A DNA stretch of 64,000 nt from an uncultured Altererythrobacter sp. GTDB lineage: Bacteria > Pseudomonadota > Alphaproteobacteria > Sphingomonadales > Sphingomonadaceae. A program made the translations under genes and the position numbers. The stretch lies in NCBI GenBank assembly GCA_913055875.1, contig CAJXJY010000005.1:186001-250000 (forward strand), in the 5' to 3' direction. Of this stretch, positions 52,210-60,288 are shown in pieces (the first letter of the stretch is position 1; each line of letters opens with the position of its first letter). Below the pieces are notes generated by a model. The model made no database searches. It saw only the letters and a program-made list of their open reading frames with translations, and was not told the DNA's origin.

Positions 52210-53241
52210 ATGAGCAACTATCCCAAGACCAGCCGCCTGATGCAGCGCGGCAGCGATTTTCTCGGCTGCGACCATGCGATCCTGTGCGGGGCGATGAGCT
52301 GGGTTTCGGAGCGCAATCTCGTCTCGGCGATCAGCAATGCCGGCGGGTTCGGCGTGATCGCCTGCGGCGCGATGACGCCCGACCTGCTCGACACCGAAAT
52401 CGCCGAAACCAGGGCGCGCACCGATCGGCCGTTCGGGGTCAATCTGATCACCATGCACCCCGATCTGTTCGACCTGATCGCGGTGTGCGAGAAACACGCG
52501 GTGAGCCACGTCGTGCTCGCCGGAGGTATCCCGCCCAAGGGCAGCGTCGAGGCGATCAAGGCCTATAAACCAAAAAACAGCGCCAATCCCGCGAAAGTAA
52601 TCTGCTTCGCGCCGACGCTGGCGCTGGCGAAGAAGCTGCTGCGTTCCGGCGCCGATGCGCTGGTGATCGAGGGGATGGAGGCGGGCGGCCACATCGGCCC
52701 GGTCTCGACCAGCGTGCTGGCGCAGGAAATGCTGCCCGAGCTGAGCGAGGAGCACCTGATCTTCGTCGCCGGCGGGATCGGGCGCGGTTCGGCGATCGCC
52801 GGCTATCTCGAAATGGGTGCGGCGGGCGTGCAGCTCGGCACGCGCTTCGCCTGCGCCACCGAGAGTATCGCGCATCCCGATTTCAAGAGGGCGTTCTTCC
52901 GCGCCAGCGCGCGCGACGCGGTCGCCAGCGTGCAGGTCGACCCTCGCCTGCCGGTGATCCCGGTGCGCGCGCTCAAGAACAAGGGCACCGAGGAATTCAC
53001 CGCCAAGCAGCGCGAGGTCGCCGCCGTGCTCGACCGCGAGGAGATCGCGATGGCCGAGGCGCAGCTGCAGATCGAGCACTACTGGGCCGGCGCGCTGCGC
53101 CGCGCGGTGATCGACGGCGATGTCGAGGGCGGCAGCCTGATGGCGGGGCAATCCGTGGGCATGCTCAAGGAGGAAGAGCCGGTCGCGAGCATCATCGCCA
53201 AGCTGATGGCGCAGAGCGAGGAAGCGCTGACGCGGCGCTAG
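52210..53241 (+). CDS. Nitronate monooxygenase / FabK-like FMN protein
   Basis: This is a 343-residue TIM-barrel flavoprotein of the NMO/2-nitropropane dioxygenase family. ILCGAMSWVSERNLVSAISN, NAGGFGVIACGAMTPDLLDT and GADALVIEGMEAGGHIG are typical, and AGGIGRGSAIAGYLEMGAAG binds the FMN phosphate. It oxidises alkyl nitronates, or reduces enoyl-ACP if FabK-like. The sequence does not settle which. It stands divergent from katG. Confidence 0.88.
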   Translation: MSNYPKTSRLMQRGSDFLGCDHAILCGAMSWVSERNLVSAISNAGGFGVIACGAMTPDLLDTEIAETRARTDRPFGVNLITMHPDLFDLIAVCEKHAVSHVVLAGGIPPKGSVEAIKAYKPKNSANPAKVICFAPTLALAKKLLRSGADALVIEGMEAGGHIGPVSTSVLAQEMLPELSEEHLIFVAGGIGRGSAIAGYLEMGAAGVQLGTRFACATESIAHPDFKRAFFRASARDAVASVQVDPRLPVIPVRALKNKGTEEFTAKQREVAAVLDREEIAMAEAQLQIEHYWAGALRRAVIDGDVEGGSLMAGQSVGMLKEEEPVASIIAKLMAQSEEALTRR

Positions 53242-53344
53242 CGAAACGGCCCGCTCGTCCAGCGAGCATGTCGTTGGTAGAGTGCCGCTTCAAACGATGC
53301 GGCTGCCATGCTTGCCTTGCCGTCAAGTATGGGGAGGGACGCAC

Positions 53345-54760
53345 ATGACCTATGACCGCCGCACCGTTCTGCGCGGCAGCGCAGCCACCTTTATGGCCTT
53401 TTCCGCGCTCGCCTGCGGCAGCACGGCCAACAGCCGCAGCGCCAATGCCGGGCTCGACCTGATCGAGGATCCGCAAGGAATGCTCGATCTGCCGGAGGGC
53501 TTTTCCTACCGCTTGCTGACGCGAACCGGCAAGCCGATGAGCGACGGGCTGATGACGCCGGGGCGGCCCGACGGCATGGCCTGTTTCGCGCACGACAGCG
53601 ATCCGGGCAAGATCGTGCTGGTGCGCAATCACGAGAATTTCGCCGACATGTCGCACGGCATGCCGTTCGGCGAGGGCAATGCGCTGCTGTCGCGCGTTCC
53701 CGACGGCAAGCTCTACGATGCGCGCCGCTACGACGGCAGCAAAGGCGTACCGTTCTATGGGGGGACCTCGACCCTGGTGGTGGACATGGCGAGCGGCGAA
53801 GTGGTGCGCGATCACCTCTCCTTGATCGGCACCGTCGGCAATTGCGCGGGCGGGGCGACGCCGTGGGGCAGCTGGCTCTCCTGCGAAGAGCAGATGCTCA
53901 AGCCCGGCGAAGAGGATGCGCAGCAGTTGCACGGCTTCGTGTTCGAAGTGCCTGCGACCGCGACCGGGCTGGTCGACCCGGTACCGCTGAAGGCGATGGG
54001 CCGCTTCGCGCACGAGGCGACCGCGACCGATCCCGCGAGCGGTATCGTCTACCAGACCGAGGACAGCCACACCGGCCTGTTCTACCGTTTCATCCCCGAC
54101 GTGCCCGGCGAACTGGCGCGCGGCGGGCGGCTGCAGGCGCTCGCGATCGCCGGCGACGACAGCGCCGACCTGCGCAACTGGCCGCTCGACTGGAGCCGGC
54201 CCAACGCGCGCAAGGTCGCGGTCGGCGAGACGCTGCCGGTCCGCTGGATCGACATGGACGACGTCGAATCGCCCGATGCCGATCTCGCCGCGCGCGGTTT
54301 CGCCGCCGGTGCGGCGATGTTCAGCCGCGGTGAAGGCATGGGCTTCGGCACGCAGGCCGACGGGCGCGCGGCAGTGTTCTTCAACTCGACGCAGGGCGGT
54401 TATTTCGGCACCGGCCAGGTGTGGCGCCACGATCCCGCCCCGGACGGCAGCGAGGGCGGCGGCACGCTGACGCTGCTCTACGAGAGCCCCGGTCCGGACA
54501 CGCTCGACCTGTGCGACAATCTCGCGGTCTCGCCTTGGGGCGACCTGATCCTGTGCGAGGACGGACGCGGCGACAATTTCCTTCGTGGGCTGACGCCCGA
54601 AGGCACGATCTACGATCTGGCGCGCAACGCGCACGAGGACCGCGCCGAATTCTGCGGCGCCTGCTTTTCGCCCGACGGCTCGACCCTGTTCGTCAACGTG
54701 CAGGAGCCGGGCTTCACCTACGCGATCACCGGGCCTTGGGAGCGTTTGCGGACATCGTGA
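53345..54760 (+). CDS. Tat-exported PhoX-like (DUF839) protein
   Basis: This is a 471-residue DUF839/PhoX-family protein. The N-terminal MTYDRRTVLRGSAATF is a twin-arginine signal, with SALACGS as a possible lipobox (Cys24). GGATPWGSWLSCEEQML and VYQTEDSHTGLFYRFIPD match PhoX-type calcium and iron-binding propellers. Such proteins release phosphate from esters, but some DUF839 members have other roles. The ATG at 53345 follows GGGGAGGG. The stop overlaps the GTG start of the next gene (GTGA). Confidence 0.85.
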   Translation: MTYDRRTVLRGSAATFMAFSALACGSTANSRSANAGLDLIEDPQGMLDLPEGFSYRLLTRTGKPMSDGLMTPGRPDGMACFAHDSDPGKIVLVRNHENFADMSHGMPFGEGNALLSRVPDGKLYDARRYDGSKGVPFYGGTSTLVVDMASGEVVRDHLSLIGTVGNCAGGATPWGSWLSCEEQMLKPGEEDAQQLHGFVFEVPATATGLVDPVPLKAMGRFAHEATATDPASGIVYQTEDSHTGLFYRFIPDVPGELARGGRLQALAIAGDDSADLRNWPLDWSRPNARKVAVGETLPVRWIDMDDVESPDADLAARGFAAGAAMFSRGEGMGFGTQADGRAAVFFNSTQGGYFGTGQVWRHDPAPDGSEGGGTLTLLYESPGPDTLDLCDNLAVSPWGDLILCEDGRGDNFLRGLTPEGTIYDLARNAHEDRAEFCGACFSPDGSTLFVNVQEPGFTYAITGPWERLRTS

Positions 54761-55698
54761 CGGAGAAGCGCATACTGGCTGCGAGCGCCGCCTGCCTGGC
54801 GCTGTCCCAGCCGCTGGCAGCACAGGACCTGCCGCAGGTCGAGGCGCTCGATCCGTCGAGCAGGACCTATCCCAACCTCTCGCCGGACGGCCGCTATCTG
54901 CTCTATTCCGAAGGCGAGGGTTTCGCGCTCGACATCTATCGCCGCGACCTCGAGACCGGCGCGGTGTTGCGGCTCACCGCGTCCCCGCACGAGGATAGCG
55001 CCGCGAGCTGGTCGCCCGACGGGCAGTGGATCGCGTTCCAGCGCGAGACCGCAGACGGCAATCGCGATATCTGGCTGATCCGCGCCGACGGGTCGGAGCC
55101 GCGCAACTTCAGCGCCACCCCCGGTATCGGCGAGCAGCATCCGCGCTTCACGCCCGACGGGACTGCGATCCTGCACGACGGCAATCGCCACGACGACGGG
55201 GTCGAGGGCGGACTGGAGAATTACGAAATCTATCGCGTTCCGCTGGCCGGGGGCGCACCCGAGCGGCTGACGGGCAATCCGCACTGGGATCTCTATCCCG
55301 CCCCGGCTCCGGACGGACGCGCGATGGCCTGGGTCCGCGCGCTTCCGGTGACCGACAAGGATCGGCCCGATTTCGATGTCTTCATGACCGATTTCGACAG
55401 CGGCGAAACGCGCAATCTGTCGGACAGCCCCGGCTACGATACCACTCCGGACTGGTCGCCGACCGGAGAGTGGATCGTGTTCGCCTCCGATCGCGGCGCC
55501 GAGCGCTACGGTCGCACCGACCTCTACCTGATCCGCCCCGACGGCACCGACCTGCGCCGGGTGACCGACAACGGCGGAACGTCGATGGCCTTCACGCGGC
55601 CACGCTTCGCACCCGACGGCCGCTCGCTCCTCGCCAGCCGCAGCGTAGCCGGAGTGACCGATATCGTGCGGATCGAACTCGGCGAGTTGCTCGACTAG
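54757..55698 (+). CDS. Exported TolB-like (PD40) beta-propeller
   Basis: This is a 313-residue protein with a signal peptide (ILAASAACLALSQPLAAQ). At least five PD40/WD40-like repeats are seen: YPNLSPDGRYLLYSEGEGF, ASWSPDGQWIAFQRETADGN, PRFTPDGTAILHDGNRHDDG, TPDWSPTGEWIVFASDRG and PRFAPDGRSLLASRS. It is a six- or seven-bladed propeller, probably periplasmic, with no catalytic domain. The GTG at 54757 overlaps the PhoX-like stop. It ends at a CTAG shared with the convergent hydrolase. Confidence 0.85.
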   Translation: MTEKRILAASAACLALSQPLAAQDLPQVEALDPSSRTYPNLSPDGRYLLYSEGEGFALDIYRRDLETGAVLRLTASPHEDSAASWSPDGQWIAFQRETADGNRDIWLIRADGSEPRNFSATPGIGEQHPRFTPDGTAILHDGNRHDDGVEGGLENYEIYRVPLAGGAPERLTGNPHWDLYPAPAPDGRAMAWVRALPVTDKDRPDFDVFMTDFDSGETRNLSDSPGYDTTPDWSPTGEWIVFASDRGAERYGRTDLYLIRPDGTDLRRVTDNGGTSMAFTRPRFAPDGRSLLASRSVAGVTDIVRIELGELLD

Positions 55699-57077
55699 CG
55701 CCGCGCGCCCGGGGTGCAATCCGCCGACGGCCCTGTCAGGCCGCGCTGTTCCAGCCAAGATTTCAGCCCGCCGAAGAACTGCGGTGAGAGGACCGGTTTT
55801 CCCTCCTCTCCTTCGACGATGAAGGAATGCGGCGCGTCGGCGATGACCTGCACCGTCTGGTCGCGCCCGGGCGACTCGGCAAACGCCCGCAGCAGCGCCT
55901 CGCGCGTCGCCACGAACGGTACCGCCTCGTCGCGCTCGCCGAGCTGCCACAGGATCGGGAGCGCGGATCGGCGCAGTTCGGGCAGGGGTGTCTCGGCAAG
56001 GTTGCGACCGGCCCAGCTCCACCAGCGATCCGACCACGCTGCGCTGATCGGCTCGTCGCCGAACACGCTGCGGTACCAGCCAAAGTCGCGATAGGGGCCG
56101 GTCAGCAGGTCGGCCTCCGACTTGGGCCGCCCGGCCTGCGCCAGCCGGTAGAGTTCGCGATAGAGCATCATCGCATTGTTCGCTCCGGCCCGGTCGAGTT
56201 CGTCGTGGGGGAGCTCCATGCGGATTTCGTGCATGACGGTATCCAGCTGCGTCAGCGCCGCGCCCGCGCGCAGGAGCAGGAAATCGGTGGCGGGCGCGAG
56301 CGCGGCGGCTTCGGGCGCCACCCAGCCACCCTGGCTCGATCCGAACAGCCCGATCCGGTCGCCGTCGATGTCGCGGCGCGCGGCCCCGAATTCCACCGCT
56401 GCGGCGGCATCCTGGGCCATTTCGTCGATGTCGGGCTCGCGCCATGCCGAATCGTCGGCAGTGTAGCCGCGCTTGTCGTAGGCGAGCACCGCCATGCCGA
56501 GCCGGACGAAGAACAGATGGTAGGTGCCGCCATAGCGGTTGACGGGCCCGGACCCGTGGACGGAGACGACCAGCGGATGCGGTCCCGGACAGGGGGGCAG
56601 CAACAGCCGGCCCTCCAGTTCGGTGCCGTCGGCGGACGCGAAGCCGACCGTTTCGCTCCGATGAGGAAGGATGCGCGCGCCGCGGCGCACCGGCTCGCCC
56701 TCCGCGCGCCATTCGAGGCGGTCGTAACCATCGGCATCGCGATAGAACTCGATTTCGAGCGCAGGCGCCGTTTCGGCACCCGGTCCCAGCGGCAGCGCCT
56801 CGAAGCGATCGCTCGACCCGATCCGGCGAAACACGCCCCCGAAATCGGGGCGGTCGGTATCGATGTAGAGAAACATCGTAAACCCGCCTTCGACGAAGCG
56901 TCCCCCGGTGACGACGTGGCCGTCGTCGAGCCGGAAGGTCCCGTCGTATCGTTCGGCATCGGGCAGGGTCTCGGCTGCAAGCGGGGCGGCAAGCAGTGCG
57001 AGCAATGCGAGGAGGATTGGCAGCGATGCTTTGATGATGAGCGATTTCCGTCTTCGGCGTAGCAAAATTGGTAACAC
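55695..57077 (-). CDS. Exported alpha/beta hydrolase
   Basis: This is a 460-residue hydrolase with an Arg-rich basic N-terminus and hydrophobic signal (LPILLALLALLAAPLAAE). The nucleophile elbow GLFGSSQGGW gives Ser248. The acid is probably in ERDEAVPF and the histidine in DAPHSF. SVHGSGPVNRYGGTYHL is the oxyanion region. The layout resembles exported peptidase/esterase-type hydrolases. The GTG start at 57077 is uncertain; a TTG at 57065 is possible. Its stop overlaps that of the TolB-like gene on the other strand. Substrate unknown. Confidence 0.85.
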   Translation of the reverse strand: MLPILLRRRRKSLIIKASLPILLALLALLAAPLAAETLPDAERYDGTFRLDDGHVVTGGRFVEGGFTMFLYIDTDRPDFGGVFRRIGSSDRFEALPLGPGAETAPALEIEFYRDADGYDRLEWRAEGEPVRRGARILPHRSETVGFASADGTELEGRLLLPPCPGPHPLVVSVHGSGPVNRYGGTYHLFFVRLGMAVLAYDKRGYTADDSAWREPDIDEMAQDAAAAVEFGAARRDIDGDRIGLFGSSQGGWVAPEAAALAPATDFLLLRAGAALTQLDTVMHEIRMELPHDELDRAGANNAMMLYRELYRLAQAGRPKSEADLLTGPYRDFGWYRSVFGDEPISAAWSDRWWSWAGRNLAETPLPELRRSALPILWQLGERDEAVPFVATREALLRAFAESPGRDQTVQVIADAPHSFIVEGEEGKPVLSPQFFGGLKSWLEQRGLTGPSADCTPGARR

Positions 57078-57150
57078 ACCAGCCCCGACGGGTCACCCGC
57101 AGCCGGAAGCGGCGAGCGGATCGCGGTCGCGCTGATTCATCTCCTCATCC

Positions 57151-59286
57151 CTATTTCACCCCGCCATCCTTGTCCTGGTTGGCGCGGAAGATCACGTATT
57201 CGCGGATCGCGTCCATCTCCTCCTTCGTCAGCGAGCCGGCGAAGCTCGCCATGCCGTTGGCCGAGAGAATCCCGTCATGGACCACCGCGAGCCACGCGTC
57301 GCGGTTCTGCAGCGCGCCGCTGCGCCTGAGGTCGGGCAGCACGGTCGAGCCGACCGCCGCCGGGGCGTGGCACACCGCGCAATAGCGTGCATAGTGGCGC
57401 CCGCCCGCCGCGATCGTCTCCGCACTCGCGCGCGAGGGGGGCGGGTCGAGCGGAATCTCGGCGAGTTCGGGCGCGGCGGGCAATTCGCCGGTCGCGCCGA
57501 GCTTGAACACGAGCAGGCGGCTGACATTGCGCACCGGCTCGAGCCGGTCGATGATCTCGCCGTCGACCGAGAGCGCATAGGCGCCGCCCCAGCCGGCCAG
57601 CACCGCGACATATTGCTCGCCGTCGACCGTATAGGTGATCGGCGGCGCGACCACGCCCGTCTGCGCCGCGAAGCTCCACAGCTTGCGTCCGTCCTTGGCG
57701 GCATAGGCGTTGAACTCGCTCCCCGCGGTCCCCTGGAACACCAGCCCGCCGCCGGTGGCCAGCAATCCGCCGTTCCACGGTCCGGGATGCTGCACCGTCC
57801 AGCGCGGTTCCTGCGCCACCGGGTCCCACGCCACCAGCATGCCCTTGAGCGTACCCGCGACCTCGCGCCGCATGCCGAGATCGGGCGGCAGGTCGCCCGC
57901 GCCGAGATCGAAGCCGACATTGAAGCCGCGCTTGCGGTCGGGCTTCCAGTTCGCCTCGGGCGCGTACATCATCGCCGCCTCGAAGGCCGGGATGTAGACG
58001 AGGTTCTCGACCGGGCTGTAGGCCATCGGGTGCCAGTTGTGCCCGCCGAGCGCGCCGGGCGTGACGAGGGCGGGCTGGCCGGTCTTGTCGATTCGCGTTT
58101 CGGGATTCTCGATCGGGCGGCCGTCCTCGTCGATCCCGGTCGCCCAGTTGACCGTCACGTAGGGCTTGGCGCTGATGAATTCGCCCGTCGCGCGGTCGAG
58201 TACGTAGAAGAAGCCGTTCTTGGGTGCCTGCATCAGCACCTGCCGCTTCTCGCCGTCGATCTCCATGTCGGCGAGCACGATGTGCTGGGTGGCGGTATAG
58301 TCCCACGTCTCGCCCGGCGTGGTCTGGTAGTGCCAGACATATTCGCCGGTCTCGGCGCGGATTGCGACGATGCTGGAGAGGTAGAGATTGTCGCCCTCGC
58401 CGGTGCCGTCCTCGCCGGGCGAGCGATAGGCGCGGTTCCACGGGGACCCGTTGCCGACCCCGATATAGAGCAGGCCGAGTTCGGGATCGTAGGCCATCGA
58501 ATCCCACACCGTGCCGCCGCCACCGATACCGCTCTCGCTGCCGAGCACGTCGCCGAACCAGGTTTCGGAGGCCTGCTGCAAATATTCGGGATCGTCGGAG
58601 GAATCGCCGTCGGGCACGGTGTAGAAGCGCCAGATCTCCTCGCCGTCCTCCGCGTCGTAGGCGGCGACATAGCCGCGCACGCCGAACTCGGCGCCGCCAT
58701 TGCCGATGATCACCATCCCGTCGATCACGCGCGGCGCGCCGGTGACGGTGTAGCTCTGCTCGGGATCGGTGGTGCGCACTTCCCACTCGACCGCACCGGT
58801 CTCGCGATTCAGCGCGACCAGCCGCCCGTCGAGCGTGCCGAGATAGAGCCGGTCGCCCCACGCGGCGAGCCCGCGATTGACGACGTCGCAGCACGCCTTG
58901 ACCGCGGTTTCGCCGGGCACTTCGGGGTCGTATTCCCACAGCGGTTCGCCACTCGCGGCGTCGAAGGCGCGGACCTTGCTCCACGCGGTAGTGAGGTAGA
59001 GCCTGCCGTCCATCACCAGCGGGGTCGCTTCCTGCCCGCGCGCGGTGTCCATGTCGGCGAACCAGGCGAGGCCGAGCTCGCCGACATTGTCGGTGTTCAC
59101 CTGGTCGAGCGGGGAGAAGCGCTGTTCGGAATAGGTCCTGCCGTGGGTGATCCAGTTGGCCCAGTCCTCGTCCGCCCCGACCAGCCGCGCGGCGTCGATG
59201 CCGCTGCCGTCCATCTGTCCCACGGCCATGTCGCAGGAGCCCAGCGCGAGGGCTGCCGCCGCGACGAATGCGAAGCGCGTGATCAT
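57151..59286 (-). CDS. PQQ-dependent alcohol dehydrogenase with cytochrome c domain
   Basis: This is a 711-residue quinohemoprotein with signal and lipobox (ALALGSCDM, Cys18). The eight-bladed PQQ propeller includes the vicinal Cys132-Cys133 disulfide and the catalytic Asp329 in GETWDYTATQ. The residue two after it is Thr331, not the Asp seen in lanthanide-dependent enzymes, so calcium is expected. A C-terminal cytochrome c domain has CAVCH (C636, C639, H640) and a likely Met in SANGMASFAG. It oxidises alcohols or aldehydes in the periplasm and passes electrons on. PQQ synthesis genes are not in the window. Confidence 0.93.
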   Translation of the reverse strand: MITRFAFVAAAALALGSCDMAVGQMDGSGIDAARLVGADEDWANWITHGRTYSEQRFSPLDQVNTDNVGELGLAWFADMDTARGQEATPLVMDGRLYLTTAWSKVRAFDAASGEPLWEYDPEVPGETAVKACCDVVNRGLAAWGDRLYLGTLDGRLVALNRETGAVEWEVRTTDPEQSYTVTGAPRVIDGMVIIGNGGAEFGVRGYVAAYDAEDGEEIWRFYTVPDGDSSDDPEYLQQASETWFGDVLGSESGIGGGGTVWDSMAYDPELGLLYIGVGNGSPWNRAYRSPGEDGTGEGDNLYLSSIVAIRAETGEYVWHYQTTPGETWDYTATQHIVLADMEIDGEKRQVLMQAPKNGFFYVLDRATGEFISAKPYVTVNWATGIDEDGRPIENPETRIDKTGQPALVTPGALGGHNWHPMAYSPVENLVYIPAFEAAMMYAPEANWKPDRKRGFNVGFDLGAGDLPPDLGMRREVAGTLKGMLVAWDPVAQEPRWTVQHPGPWNGGLLATGGGLVFQGTAGSEFNAYAAKDGRKLWSFAAQTGVVAPPITYTVDGEQYVAVLAGWGGAYALSVDGEIIDRLEPVRNVSRLLVFKLGATGELPAAPELAEIPLDPPPSRASAETIAAGGRHYARYCAVCHAPAAVGSTVLPDLRRSGALQNRDAWLAVVHDGILSANGMASFAGSLTKEEMDAIREYVIFRANQDKDGGVK

Positions 59287-59402
59287 GTCCGTCCTCTCCC
59301 GGGCTCGTGAGTGGCCCCTTGCAACCTATCCTGCCGCGTGCGCGGATGCTTGTCCATAAGCCGCGGGCAGCATAGGCTGGCGCGCGAGAGGAGACACGGA
59401 CC

Positions 59403-60284
59403 ATGTGCGACGAAGCGAAACTGGCCAGATGGGCGAAGGAGGGGCTGAGCCGCCGCCAGTTCGGCGCGATGACCGGGATGGCCGCGCTCGCCGCCTGCGC
59501 GCCGATGGAAGAGGGCGAGGGCGGCGACATCGCGCTCCCGGCGATGGCCGAGAACACGATCGCCTTCGAGACGCCCGACGGGCGGATGGACGGGTTCTTC
59601 GTCCATCCGGTCTCGGGCCCCTCGCCGGCGGTGCTGCTGTGGCCCGATATCGCGGGCCTGCGCGAAACCAAGCGCGACATGGCGCGGCGCCTCGCCGGGC
59701 GCGGCTATGCGGTGCTGGTAGCGAACCAGTATTACCGCGATGCGCCCGCGCCGATCTGGCAGGACTTCGCCGATTTCGCCGATGGCGGCTGGCCGCGCGC
59801 GCGCGAAATGCGCGGCAAGCTCGATGCCGAGGCGATCATGCGCGATGCCAAGGCCGCGATCGGCTGGCTCGATGCGCAGGCGCCGGTCGACACCGAGCGC
59901 GGTGTCGGCACGCAGGGCTATTGCATGGGCGGCCCGTTCGCGATGTGGACCGCCGCCGCGGCGCCCTCGCGCGTCAAGGCTGCGGCGAGCTTCCATGGCG
60001 GCGGTCTCGTGCGCGACGACAACCCGCTAAGCCCGCACAGGCTGATGGAGCGGATGAAGGCCGCGCTGCTGATCGCGATTGCGCAGGACGACGATGCGGA
60101 AGCCCCGACGCACAAGACCGTCCTGCGCGAAGCCGCCGATGCCGCCGGGCGCCCGGCTGAAATCGAGGTCTACGCCGGCGATCACGGCTGGACCGTGCCC
60201 GGCAGCCCGTCCTACGCCGAAGCTCCGGCGGAGCGGGCATGGGCCAACCTGCTGGCGCTCTACCAAAGTGCGCTACAGGGCTGA
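59403..60284 (+). CDS. Tat-exported dienelactone-hydrolase-family protein
   Basis: This is a 293-residue protein. The N-terminal GLSRRQFGAM is a twin-arginine signal with ALAACAP as possible lipobox (Cys32). TQGYCMGGPFAMW gives Cys174 as nucleophile, and YAGDHGWTVPGS carries the His. These match dienelactone hydrolase. Exported members are common in sphingomonads and seldom act on dienelactone itself. It diverges from the PQQ dehydrogenase with 116 bp between. The next gene starts 4 bp after its stop. Confidence 0.88.
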   Translation: MCDEAKLARWAKEGLSRRQFGAMTGMAALAACAPMEEGEGGDIALPAMAENTIAFETPDGRMDGFFVHPVSGPSPAVLLWPDIAGLRETKRDMARRLAGRGYAVLVANQYYRDAPAPIWQDFADFADGGWPRAREMRGKLDAEAIMRDAKAAIGWLDAQAPVDTERGVGTQGYCMGGPFAMWTAAAAPSRVKAAASFHGGGLVRDDNPLSPHRLMERMKAALLIAIAQDDDAEAPTHKTVLREAADAAGRPAEIEVYAGDHGWTVPGSPSYAEAPAERAWANLLALYQSALQG

Positions 60285-60288
60285 CCGC

